In this document: positions 11,042-22,200 of the stretch, one piece after another
How the letters are laid out: the number at the start of each line of letters is the position of its first letter
Position numbering within the stretch: position 1 is the first letter of the stretch
Assembly: GCA_031216125.1 (NCBI GenBank)
Contig: CM062377.1
Span: 72,425,049-72,489,048, forward strand
DNA from: Dalbergia cochinchinensis
Taxonomy: Eukaryota; Streptophyta; Magnoliopsida; Fabales; Fabaceae
Direction of reading: 5' to 3'
DNA: 64,000 nt
Notes under the pieces: model-generated
The model's database searches: none
The model's input: the letters and a program-made list of their open reading frames with translations, nothing else
What the model was told of the DNA's origin: nothing
Made by a program: the position numbers and the translations under genes

Positions 11042-13824
11042 TCAACAACCACGAAGGTCACGCCACCTGAGATAAACTAATCCTGCACGATAATGAGTGT
11101 ATGCCCCAGCCACGACCAACACATGAAACAATTGGTGACTGTGCCCAGCAATGTCGAATTTCCCAGGCATCCACCTTTCTGGAATCCGAGTGGCATAAAC
11201 CAGTGCCCCTAATCCATAGAAAGCACCCATCAGAAGCTCATAACCAGTTGTGTGGAATACCTCGGGTTCACCCCAGAACAAGAAAAGCTTGTGCAGAATA
11301 GGTCCTACACCAGACAAACCCATCCCAAAGAAGAGGGATGCACGGATGCTGCGGTATTCTGGATTTTGGAAGACTGGAAGGAGAGAAACCAAGATGGTGG
11401 CAATACCCAATACAGTAATAAAGCCCAAGTAAAGGTTGCAGAAGAATGGATAGCACATAAAAGAGTAATATACTGGAGGATAGAAAGAGGTAGATATCAG
11501 GGCTGCAATTCCAGCATAGTCCAGCCTGAGCATAATGTATGATAGCCGTTCAGAGTGGCAAGAGAGTAGATGGCAAATACTGCTAGCTAGCAAGCAAAAC
11601 ATGGCACCCCCTAAAAATGCGAAGAAAGGCCACCTTGTAATTGGCCTGATCATCAGTGGTGCTATCATGTTCGCCAGGTCCTCTTTTACACTATGCTGCA
11701 CATGATCAACAAAGAAGTTATGTTGGCTCCCAAAATGTTGTCAATCATCAATATAATTATAAACAGATACAAAGACCAAAGGTGCTGCAAAACTTTTAGA
11801 TTGAGAAATATATGGAATATTTAATGCAGAAGAGAGACTCTCAGGTTCTCAGCAGGAAGTTATTGACAAACTGCCATCTCCTCTACCAAATCTAACTCTA
11901 AGATTTTTATTTTTATTAATTTATTTTCTTTGAAAAAATTGATCTACCATATCATTAACCAGATATACATCTCATCAAATAATTTGAATTCCAGCACATT
12001 GATTCTTGATCAGTGTTCTTGTGGATACCTTAAAAGAATTTTTCATCCGTGAGTAAGGAAATGATGAAAGTATGTAAATAACCCATATATCAATGAGATA
12101 GCTAGTTTAACACTTCCCTGCCTCTCCACAAAGCGCACGCACACCAAAAAAAAAGAAAGGAATGAAACAAGTAGTCAGTTGTAAAGCAATTACCAGAACA
12201 CAAGCATCAGTATGATTGCCACTGGAAAATCTTTCAGGCAAACAATTGTACAGAAGTTCTTTTACATGCCAACTTGAGATTGAGGGAAATGTAGTCCTTA
12301 ATTCCTCCGCGAGTCTGTGAAAATCAGGCATGGAAGGGAGGCAAGTCAAAAGCTCTGCTTGTAGTTTGTGCAGGTCGGGCTTCTTGAGCATGTCAGGAAG
12401 ATGTTGCAGTGAATTAAGATCTACAACCTTTGGAATTTTCATGGCAGTGTATATGGTCAATGCCAGAAATAAGAAGAACCCAATCAAATGCCTGCAAGAG
12501 ACAACATTTTGTCATTTTGTGATTGAGAACAATAAAACTAGGAACAGTCTCAGACAAGAAACCAAAAAAAAAAAACGCATATTACTTCTAACCAAAAATG
12601 AGTTATGTCATTCCAGTGGCCTATGTTCTCACAAAAGAGAAGAGACAGAATAGAAAGGAAATTACAAAAGCAAGGTATTTAGCAATTTAACTCTGCCAAA
12701 GGAGAACAGAATTCACTCATATACAATCTTGTTCAAACTTCCAATGGCATAATCTTTGTGAACAAACTTTTGAATGCTTAAAAGATCTTTACAAGTAAAA
12801 TCATCCCACAATGAACAAGAGAAAGTTATTGTGTGGTTTTAATGAAAATATAAAACAGACAAAATTGAGGTTGATGCTTTGTAAATTGGCAGTCATGCGT
12901 TCCAACCGCAGAAATTGCCTCTCTGCTCACAGGTACGAATGTGTTCATATGACCTTCCTCAATAGTAAAAGCCAAGTACATTGGGCTACTCTCTAATAAA
13001 AACAGTAACATTGCACAGCTTATATGCACATACAGTGACAATTCCTGTTTTCTTTTACCTCAATTACATAACGGCAGGATCTCCTAAAATTTCAAACAAG
13101 GAAGTGCATAATACATAGAGAACCTAAATTCAGGAGTGACTATGACAGTAGGGAAATGTTTCTAGCTACGATACCTGAAAGGTAATTACCACCAACACAA
13201 TGTAACTTCTGTGATGTATATGAAATCGAGTAAATGTTCATTTTGGTCCAGAAAACTAAGAAAGTATCAATTTAGTTCCTGAATTTACAAAAAGTGATTC
13301 AAGTTAGTCTCTATGGTAAGTCTGTGAGGACTAACTTAACAAAATGACAAATCTGAATCGATTTTGGTAACTTGAGGAACTAAATCCATACTTTCTTAAT
13401 TTCAGGGACAAAAGTGAATCTCATACCTAATTTTAGGGCCAAAAATGAACCTTTACCCATATGAAATGATCCTCTGAACTGAGTTACAAACTTGAAATTC
13501 CCACATGAAACAGTAACAATAAGGTGAAAGCAGTGAGGAGAATGATGGGATGGTATAAGATGGGAGGGGGTCTTACGTCCAAACATTGAGAGTTTCATTA
13601 TGGATGGTGAAGATGCTGAGCAAGACCTGCTTCATGGGCCATTCAGAGCGATAGTGACCAAGAATGTACTCATTGTCCCTCAAATATCCGGGTAAAGCAT
13701 GGTACTCAACAAGCTGGTACTTCATCTTCTTCCAAAGCCTCTTCCCTTTCCCCTCCTTTCCAGAACAACCCCCTTTCCCCATGCCTCCACCACAAGACCC
13801 GATCAATTCCTCTTCCCCACCCAT
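11042..13824 (-). CDS. Heptahelical transmembrane protein (HHP/PAQR family, adiponectin-receptor-like)
   Basis: Three coding exons: 13577-13824, 12194-12491 and 11042-11695. Donors are gtaaga and gtaatt, acceptors tgcag. Phases add up to 1200 nt, 399 residues plus stop. Exon 1 encodes a Gly-rich cytosolic N-terminus and then the conserved block EYHALPGYLRDNEYI. The exon 1/2 junction restores HNETLNVWTHLIGFF. Exon 2 carries the first membrane helix and a hydrophilic insert. Exon 3 carries the remaining helices, with SSICHLLSC, the Tyr/Asp-containing LRLDYAGIA, and GHSHQLFH near the C-terminus. The His residues of the second and last blocks match the metal-site pattern of PAQR/HlyIII proteins. 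In Arabidopsis, HHP genes encode multispanning membrane proteins linked to hormone, sugar and cold responses. The length fits the family (about 385-400 aa). Intron 1 holds a small MITE. The closest subgroup looks like HHP4/HHP5, which is unproven. Confidence 0.93.
13227..13458. mobile_element. 232-bp Mutator-type fold-back MITE in intron 1 of the HHP gene
   Basis: A perfect 9-bp duplication ATATGAAAT flanks it (13218-13226 and 13459-13467). The left end CGAGTAAATGTTCATTTTGG and the right end, whose complement begins GGGTAAAGGTTCATTTTTGG, are inverted repeats that run through most of the element. A 9-bp duplication with long TIRs is the pattern of Mutator-like MITEs. It lies wholly inside the intron, away from splice signals. 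Confidence 0.82.
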
Positions 13825-13836
13825 CCCCTCTCTGAC

Positions 13837-13989
13837 CTAAACAACAAAAAACAATTAACAATAGCACACAACGAATTAATTTAAACCAGCTCCTTCCAGC
13901 ACAAAAGGGAAACACATTAACATTTCAAAAAAGCGTAATCCAAAAAGATATAAATAAATATAAGATACTTATTGTGAGAAGGAAGGTAC
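13837..13989 (-). other. Probable 5' UTR intron of the HHP gene
   Basis: On the minus strand CAG|gtacct lies at 13990/13989 and gtttag|GTCAG at 13837/13836, 12 bases before the ATG at 13824. This would give a 153-bp intron in the leader. It is inferred from splice signals alone. Confidence 0.5.
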
Positions 13990-14061
13990 CTGAAGAAGGA
14001 AGAATGGGGCGGTGAGAAGAAAACCCGAGATGGAGAAGGAGGTACACGTAGGAATGAATTG

Positions 14062-14069
14062 TATATATA
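14062..14069 (-). promoter_or_regulatory. Candidate TATA box of the HHP gene
   Basis: TATATATA on the minus strand, about 75 bases upstream of the proposed leader-intron donor. This would place the transcription start near 14030. Confidence 0.4.
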
Positions 14070-14130
14070 ATTAGGGAAGGGAAGAGCCACGAGATTAAAA
14101 AGCTGGCGAATCAGCAACAATTGACGTGAT

Positions 14131-15224
14131 CAGAGGATGGAAAGTGCGACAAGAAATTTCGACGTTAACGACCGAAGATTCTTAGACGAGATGCGGAGAT
14201 GCCAACACCGTTCACCCTTTCCTAATTATTGTTCTTTTCTTTCGTTGATTTTTTTTTTTTCCTGTTCTTTTCTTCTTTCTTGTTTATATACTCCGGTTTT
14301 GGAGGACACTTCTGGGGTCTGCGCTCGCCAAGAATAAATTACTTTGAAAAAAAAATGTCATTATGTTATTAAAAAAATCTGAAAATTCCACGTTTCTCTC
14401 TTTTGTCTGTTTTACTTTTGGCTCCTTTTTTTTTTTTTTAGGGATTGCACGTGTCTTGAAGTATCTTTTATTGGCATAATTTGAAGGCCATTTGTTCTCC
14501 CTCAAGAATTAAAGAGAAATTTAATTAGAAGTTGTTTTCAGCACCAAATGAGCTTAATGTGCATTTAATAAAAACGAACACATTGTTTTTTCTTTGCAAT
14601 TTGAAATACTTGAAATGAAAAAAGAAAGCTTGGTATTTCATGTTTTCAAGTAGAGGGGTGATATATAACTATTATCAAACTTCATTATACACTTATATTA
14701 AATTAAATATTATAAATCAATATATAAAAAATTATAAATTAGAGTATAAAATATTATAAATCAGTATACATAAAATTTTACATATTAATATATAATTTTT
14801 TATATGCTGATTTATAATTTTTTATATATTAATTTATAATTTTTAACTTAATATAGATATATAATATAAGTTTAGTAATAGTTATTTATTATTTTTTTTT
14901 TCGAGTATACAATGAGACAGGTCTGACGTGTCGTTTGCATCTAGGAAAAGGAATCAGTCCACTTGTTAGCTTAGAAGAAAAACGTGGACAGGAAAGTATC
15001 CACTTGATAATAGTATATACTACTACGTGTATACTAGTATTCTACATTTGCCTCAGTCCAACTTTTGAGCTTAGATATTTGCTCACCAAAGGCACCTAAA
15101 ATGAAAAAAGGCATTTGCTCACCGTCTAGATGATAATTAGTAACTGATATTCACCTTATAACCGAAAAACAAAATAACTTAATTTAGTATTACAAAGATG
15201 ATCAGACTATTCTAATGATAATAG
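14131..15224. other. AT-rich intergenic stretch upstream of the HHP gene
   Basis: No gene seen. It includes T-rich tracts and the AT-rich fold-back listed separately at about 14667-14885. Confidence 0.45.
14667..14885. repeat. AT-rich fold-back (inverted repeat), MITE-like
   Basis: The left arm (TAACTATTATCAAACTT, then TATAAATCAATATATAAAAA) is matched in inverted orientation by the right arm, whose complement begins TAACTATTACTAAACTT. The whole segment is therefore close to a single palindrome. Boundaries are approximate and no clear target-site duplication was found. Confidence 0.6.
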
Positions 15225-15233
15225 ATAATACAA

Positions 15234-15741
15234 GAGAAAATCACACTAATTTTTCTTGAAATATAGTGTAATTACAATTAGCATACTTCTATTTTATAAA
15301 ATTATCATTGACCTTCTTTAAAATTTGCTAAAATTACGTTGACCTTCCATGGATATGCTGATTTTTATTAATTTAAGTAACAAAAAAAGTAGCATGAGAT
15401 ATATACATCAAATTATAATATTTTGATGATATTAAATATATTAATTGAATTAAATAATTTTTTTGTCATGTGAAAATAAAATTTTTAATTATAACTTATG
15501 ATAAAAGGAGATATTTTGGTTAATATACATGTCAAATATTATCAAAATACTGTAATTTTTCATTAATGATAATCTATGTCATGTATTATTTTTTTTACTA
15601 CTTAAATTAATGAAGTAATATTTATAGGGGATGTCAATATAATTTTAGTAAACTTGATGGGAAATCATAATAATTTTGCATAATAAAAAAGTGTCGAATG
15701 TAATTAAACTAAATCTCAGGGAAAGTTGGTATAAATTACTA
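15234..15741. mobile_element. 508-bp Mutator-type fold-back MITE
   Basis: A perfect 9-bp duplication ATAATACAA flanks it at 15225-15233 and 15742-15750. The arms are inverted repeats along nearly the full length: GAGAAAATCACACTAATTTT at the left against TAGTAATTTATACCAACTTT read inward from the right, with clear pairing of the inner ACGTTGACCTTCC / ATATTGACATCCCC segments. It is non-coding. Divergence between the arms suggests an old copy, yet the duplication is still intact. Confidence 0.75.
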
Positions 15742-15750
15742 ATAATACAA

Positions 15751-17120
15751 TATCATGAACCAATACATTATAGAAACAAAGTTGTAATAGTTTCTAAAAT
15801 GTGCAAATGATAGTAAGATTTCATCTTAGAGGGGCAGCAACATGTGTGAAAAAGGTTCGTAGAAGTTCTAATGAAAAGAGTAAGTTAGATGGATGATTAT
15901 CCATTAGCTAAAGGTGGAGTGAATGGAGTGAGATAAAAAAAAAACAATATATGGTACGATCAAAAAAAATATTTTTAATAGTATTAATATGATTTATAAC
16001 ATGACATTATGATATCGTATGACACATGTAATCAATTTTTTTAGTGCGACAAAATTTAATTGTGGTGTGCAGGGTTAAAATTTCATCTTGTAAACGAAGC
16101 AGTACTACAAATAAAAGACTCCAATTTCTCCTCGTTCTAGCTATCCCATATCAAATTATATCCTTTGATATTTTTTTAAATGCAGTTTTCAAGCTTGGAT
16201 TTATTTATTGAGATATAGCCAAATATTTAAAAAAAAACCTTTCATTCATTCCCTTTTAAATTCCTCCTCTTGAGAATCTTTTTATTAAATTCGAACGAGA
16301 TAAATCACAGTTCCATGAGAGTGAGTTATTAAAAAAAACAAAAAGATTTTTGGGTCATTTATAACATACATTTTTGTTATGAAGGCTGTAGTAAGAGTCT
16401 TGGTGTTATAACTTAACTAGTGACAACACTAGATTAATTCATGATTATCACTAAATTAACGGGCATGGAAATTTCCTCTTTTAACTCATTCGGTGCTATC
16501 AGTAATTACTGATATTTTCATAATTTGTATCCGTAATTCATCTACTAATTGTAAATAAAAATATTATTTAAACAGTCAAAAAGTTAGTATGAGACACCTA
16601 CTTTGAAATAATTTAATATGATATAATGAATAAAGCATGTGAAATACACCATTACATTTAATAATTATAAAGTGAATATCTAGAAATTCTTTTAAGACAA
16701 CTGTGTAATTGGTCATTAAAGATTGCAAACATCTCCGATCTTTCCTTGTAAATGTAAGCACTTTTCCATGTTGGCCGTGGTCCATAATGAGTCATGGAGT
16801 ACCCGTATATAGTTGCCGGACTTGCTTTCTCTGTATGCATGTTAGCGTTCCTAATCACACATGCAAAATCCCAAAAAGGGTGAAGAAATCACTCCGTAAT
16901 CTCATCGAATGGAGTGGTTTTACTTACGGAGCACCTTGCTTATTACCGGATCTTTGGTATGTGAAAATTCCATTTTCAGTGTCGTTTGGTGAGAATTTTG
17001 TCTTTGGTTTATTTTTTTGAAAATAAAAAGTTGAAATGAATGTTAGCCCAATTTCACCCCAGTTTTTTTTTTTTTTTGGTAATGAACCCAGTTTAAAGGA
17101 CGCAGATGAAACTTTACCCT
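15751..17120. other. Gene-free AT-rich stretch
   Basis: No gene or bounded repeat could be supported. Overlapping ORFs around 16576-17020 lie on both strands, have no recognisable domain and look fortuitous. Confidence 0.45.
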
Positions 17121-17129
17121 TAAATTAAT

Positions 17130-17487
17130 GACTTAAACATGGTTTTAGTTTCTATAAATATAGTCCATTTTGATTTTAGTTCCTCTAAATTTGTATTAGT
17201 TTTAAGTCTCTTGTTTTTATAATATTTTTTTTATCTCTACATTATATTAAGTAATGGTATTTATAAAGATCAAAAGAGGCTTTTGAAAATATTTATAATG
17301 AAAAAAAATTACAATTTTCAATATTTGTGAGTGTTAAATATATATTCTAAACTACTTTAGGGGCCCAAATATAGAGTGCAAGAATAAAAAAAATAATTGT
17401 TAAAAAAAAGGACCAAAAGCCAAAAAAAAAGGGGGACTGAAATTCAAATGACATAAATTAATAGTGATAAAAAAATATATTTAAGCC
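17130..17487. mobile_element. 358-bp Mutator-type MITE
   Basis: A 9-bp duplication TAAATTAAT flanks it at 17121-17129 and 17488-17496. Left end GACTTAAACATGGTTTT pairs with the complement of the right end, GGCTTAAATATATTTTT. The interior repeats phrases of the 'tttagtcctc / ggaccaaa' kind typical of abundant legume MITEs. It is non-coding. Confidence 0.75.
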
Positions 17488-17496
17488 TAAATTAAT

Positions 17497-18672
17497 TTAT
17501 TTAGGAAAAAAACTTAGCTGTATTAAAAATTGTAAATAATTTAATTTATGAATCAATTTTTTTCAATTTTTTTTAAAAAATAGTAATAATTGAGTGTGAC
17601 AATTCTCATTAGATTTTATTGTTTAATTTAAAAATCTTATCTCAAATTTATCTGTTACTAATTTGATTTTAGGGTTTGGGATTTATAATATAATAAATAT
17701 TTTTTATAATTTTTTTAATAAGATATAACGCAATAAAGATAAAAATTTAAAAGAATAACTGAATCAAATAATTTTTTTAAAATTGAATTAATACATTTCA
17801 AATACAATAATTAATTTCTAAATAATACTTTTTAATGAGTTTCAAAGACGAATTCAACTCATGATTAGCGCAATATCACTTTAACACACGACATCATTTG
17901 AGTCGATGAAGCAATCCATCAAATCCATTCGGTCAAAACTGACGGGCTTGGGATTTCGACAAAGAAACAGATCAATAAGTTATGGTAATTTGATTGCAGT
18001 AACTAAATATCTAAATATGTTCATAATTTTCAACCAACTAGATGATTTCTTATTCTTTTATGCTAAATTGGTAATTCGTGTTTAATTACGGGAAGGGAAA
18101 TATTTTTTTAATCACTCTACTTTGAATACCATATTGACACCCAATCAATTACTATTAAATTTTGTATAGTCTCTATTTAAAAATATAAACTTTAATTTTT
18201 TACTTTTAAATTTAATTGGGTGTCATAGACATTAATTTTTTAGATGTTGAAATAACACCATCTTTATCCATAAACCCTAAAAACTCTTTCTGGCTTCTGA
18301 TAAACCTTGTTATAACACTTGTCCTTTGTCTCCGACTCTGAGGTGCCAAGTGCCTCATTTCTGATTGCATTTCTTCTACGTCGTCTCATTCTTATTTCAA
18401 AAATGAATTGCTTGATAAAATTGTTGACAGCAGCGTGCAACGCATTCTTCATCTATAGCATCAATTACTAAACTTGATTGACTTTGCAGTGAATTTCTTG
18501 ATTAATCAGTGGGTTGATTACGCTATCACTTTTTTTTTTTTTTTGTCCTTCAATCGAACTTTTCACAACAAGGATGATCAATGGCACTTCTAAAACGTCA
18601 CTGAAAATTACTTGCGAGTTTTGGCCACTTCTAAAAACTAATAAGTCATTGACACTTACAAGGTTGATCCTC
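17497..18672. other. Gene-free AT-rich stretch
   Basis: No supported gene. A 62-codon minus-strand ORF at 18264-18452, Arg-rich in its middle, has no recognisable domain and no supporting splice structure. Confidence 0.4.
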
Positions 18673-18778
18673 TTGGGGAAGGGTTTTTTTACAGAAATAC
18701 AATAATAGAAAAGGGATATTACATGTATCCCCCGAGTTAAATCCGTTTATAGATATATCATGTTTTTAACATAATAGA

Positions 18779-19062
18779 AATCGACTATAATCGACTTCTG
18801 AGTGATATTATAGTCGATTATAGTCGACTTTAATTCTAGCATTACTGACGCAAACAGAAAGCTCCCTGCAAGTGATAGCCATCCATCAAGAATCGACTAT
18901 AGTCGATTTCCTTGTGCTGGACAAGTCGACTTTAATCGACTTCAAGCATGTGAGGGAGACTACTTTAATTGACTTGCATGCTTCCATGGACCACAACAAA
19001 AAGTCGACTTTAATCGACTTGTTCTTGGTGAAGTACTCTGCTTTAATCGACTTGCATGCATG
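18779..19062. repeat. Left subterminal array of near-palindromic 20-bp motifs
   Basis: About seven copies of a motif of the type AAGTCGACTTTAATCGACTT or AATCGACTATAATCGACTTC lie between the left terminus and the PMD TATA box. Each is close to self-complementary (AGTCGA...TCGACT). They are spaced irregularly, separated by unrelated sequence. Subterminal repeats in transposons commonly bind the transposase, so a role in transposition and in repression of the adjacent promoter is an inference. Confidence 0.85.
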
Positions 19063-19076
19063 TGGATCCACCTCCC

Positions 19077-19083
19077 TATAAAA
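19077..19083 (+). promoter_or_regulatory. TATA box of the PMD gene
   Basis: TATAAAA, directly after the left motif array and 139 bases upstream of the proposed first ATG at 19222. The leader that follows is G-rich and AUG-free for most of its length. Confidence 0.6.
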
Positions 19084-19221
19084 TGGCAACTTCCTTCCAA
19101 CTTCAGCAGAGGAAATTGTGGAGGAAGAGAGAAAGTGGGAGGCGTTCGGATGTTGTGAGGGTGAGGGGGAAGTGCTGTGATATTTTTAGAAAGAGGTGGA
19201 AGAAAATATTCTAATATTTTT

Positions 19222-22200
19222 ATGGATTACTTATATCGTCTTAATTTTGTGGATCATATTGCAAGTAAATTGGCAATACAGGTATTTTATTTAGTTTTGA
19301 ATTTTTTTAGTGTATTTTATTTTAAGATTTTATGATGTGTAGGTAAATTTTAATTTGTCTAATTTAGAAGGATCTGTAGAGACAAATTTAATTTTTATTA
19401 CAAATTTATTTTTTTTGATAATATATATGTATATTTAGTTTTATTGTAGTATTACCAGTAGGTAGTTATGTTGTTGGTTCGTCCAAACTAGTAAGCTAGA
19501 CTTCCTTTAATACAACCTTAATAAATTTAATTTTATTATTTTGTTAAATTTATTTTGTGAGTCACATGGTTTTAGGCTCCGTAAAGAAACTCTAGGATTT
19601 TAGTTTTGTTATTTGTTAGTTTTAGTTTTAGTTTTAGTTAATTTTAGTTTTACTATTTGTAACTATAATAAACTTATTCGTTTATTATCTTTGAATTTTA
19701 TTGAATATCTAGTCTGTTCTAACCTTAATAAAATTTATCTTAGTATTTGTTAAAGTTATTGTGTGGGTAGTTAGTTTTAGTTTTTGTAAAGAAACTATAG
19801 CATATGGGATTTTAGTTTTAGTCATTGTTAATGTTAGTCTTAGTTAAGTTTACTTTTATATTTAATTTTAGTTATTGTTAATGTAATTTTAGTCTTAATT
19901 AACTTTAATAAATGTAATTTAAGTTTTTGTTAATTTAAGTATAGTGTTACTGTAATTTATTTAGTTAAATATAAAGAAAATATTAAGTTTAGTGCGATTT
20001 ATATTTCTATGTTTAGTTTGTGAGTCACATGGTTTTAGGCTCTATAAAGAAACTCTAGGATTTTAGTTTTGTTATTTGTTAATTTTAGCTTTAGTTTTAG
20101 TTAAGTTTAGTTTTACTATTTGTAACTATAATAAACTTATTCATTTATTATCTTTGAATTTTATTGAATATCTAGTCTGTTCTAACCTTAATAAAATTTA
20201 TCTTAGTATTTGTTAAAGTTATTGTGTGGGTAGTTAGTTTTAGTTTTGGTAAAGAAACTATAGCATATGGGATTTTAGTTTTAGTCATTGTTAATGTTAG
20301 TCTTAGTTAAGTTTACTTTTATATTTAATTTTAGTTATTGTTAATGTAATTTTAGTCTTAATTAACTTTGATAAATGTAATTTAAGTTTTTGTTAATTTA
20401 AGTATAGTGTTACTGTAATTTATTTAGTTAAATATAAAGAAAATATTAAGTTTAGTGCAATTTATATTTCTGTGTTTAGTTTGTGAGTCACATGGTTTTA
20501 GGCTCTATAAAGAAACTCTAGGATTTTAGTTTTGTTATTTGTTAATTTTAGTTTTAGTTAAGTTTAGTTTTACTATTTGTAACTATAATAAACTTATTCA
20601 TTTGTTATCTTTGAATTTTATTGAATATCTAGTCTGTTCTAACCTTAATAAAATTTATCTTAGTATTTGTTAAAGTTATTGTGTGGGTAGTTAGTTTTAG
20701 TTTTGGTAAAGAAACTATAGCATATGGGATTTTAGTTTTAGTCATTGTTAATGTTAGTCTTAGTTAAGTTTACTTTTATATTTAATTTTAGTTATTGTTA
20801 ATGTAATTTTAGTCTTAATTAACTTTGATAAATGTAATTTAAGTTTTTGTTAATTTAAGTATAGTGTTACTGTAATTTATTTAGTTAAATATAAAGAAAA
20901 TATTAAGTTTAGTGCAATTTATATTTCTGTGTTTAGTTTGTGAGTCACATGGTTTTAGGCTCTATAAAGAAACTCTAGGATTTTAGTTTTGTTATTTGTT
21001 AATTTTAGTTTTAGTTTTAGTTAAGTTTAGTTTTACTATTTGTAACTATAATAAACTTATTCATTTATAATCTTTGAATTTTATTGAATATCTAGTCTGT
21101 TCTAACCTTAATAAAATTTATCTTAGTATTTGTTAAAGTTATTGTGTGGGTAGTTAGTTTTAATTTTTATAAAGAAACTATAGCATATGGGATTTTAGTT
21201 TTAGTCATTGTTAATGTTAGTCTTAGTTAAGTTTACTTTTATATTTAATTTTAGTTAATGTTAATGTAATTTTAGTCTTAATTAACTTTAATAAATGTAA
21301 TTTAAGTTTTTGTTAATTTAAGTATAGTGTTGCTGTAATTTATTTAGTTAAATATAAAGAAAATATTAAGTTTAGTGCGATTTATATTTCTGTGTTTAGT
21401 TTGCGAGTCACATGGTTTTAGGCTCTATAAAGAAACTTAGGATTTTAGTTTTGTTATTTGTTAATTTTAGTTTTAGTTAAGTTTAGTTTTACTATTTGTA
21501 ACTATAATAAACTTATTCATTTATTATCTTTGAATTTTATTGAATATCTAGTCTGTTCTAATCTTAATAAAATTTATCTTAGTATTTGTTAAAGTTATTG
21601 CGTGGGTAGTTAGTTTTAGTTTTTGTAAAGAAACTATAGCACATCGGATTTTAGTTTTAGTAATTGTTAATGTTAGTCTTAGTTAAGTTTACTTTTATAT
21701 TTAATTTTAGTTATTGTTAATGTAATTTTAGTCTTAATTAACTTTGATAAATGTAATTTAAGTTTTTGTTAATTTAAGTATAGTGTTACTGTAATTTATT
21801 TAGTTAAATATAAAGAAAATATTAAGTTTAGGGCGATTTATATTTCTGTGTTTAGTTTGTAGGATTTAACAATGTCTGATATATATATATATTTATATTT
21901 TGTGATATAGGATACTCGGATTTTAAAAGCTAGGCGCTATAATAAGATGGTCGCACCAGATCCGAGGATGGAGCCTTTTCTGAAGCAGGCTGGGTTTTGG
22001 TATATTGCGCAGCTGGTCCCAGCATTTGATTATGATAGGGCACTTATTAATGCACTTGTGGAGCGTTGGAGGCCTGAGTCACATACTTTCCATTTTCCGT
22101 ACGGAGAATGTACAGTCACATTAGAGGATGTTGTGTTTCAATTGGGTCTTCGTGTTGATGGGCTTCCCGTGAGTGGCTGTATAGGAGCATGGGAGAAATT

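Noticed and set aside
11101..11542. Plus-strand ORFs opposite the HHP gene
   Set aside because: They are antisense shadows of HHP exon 3.
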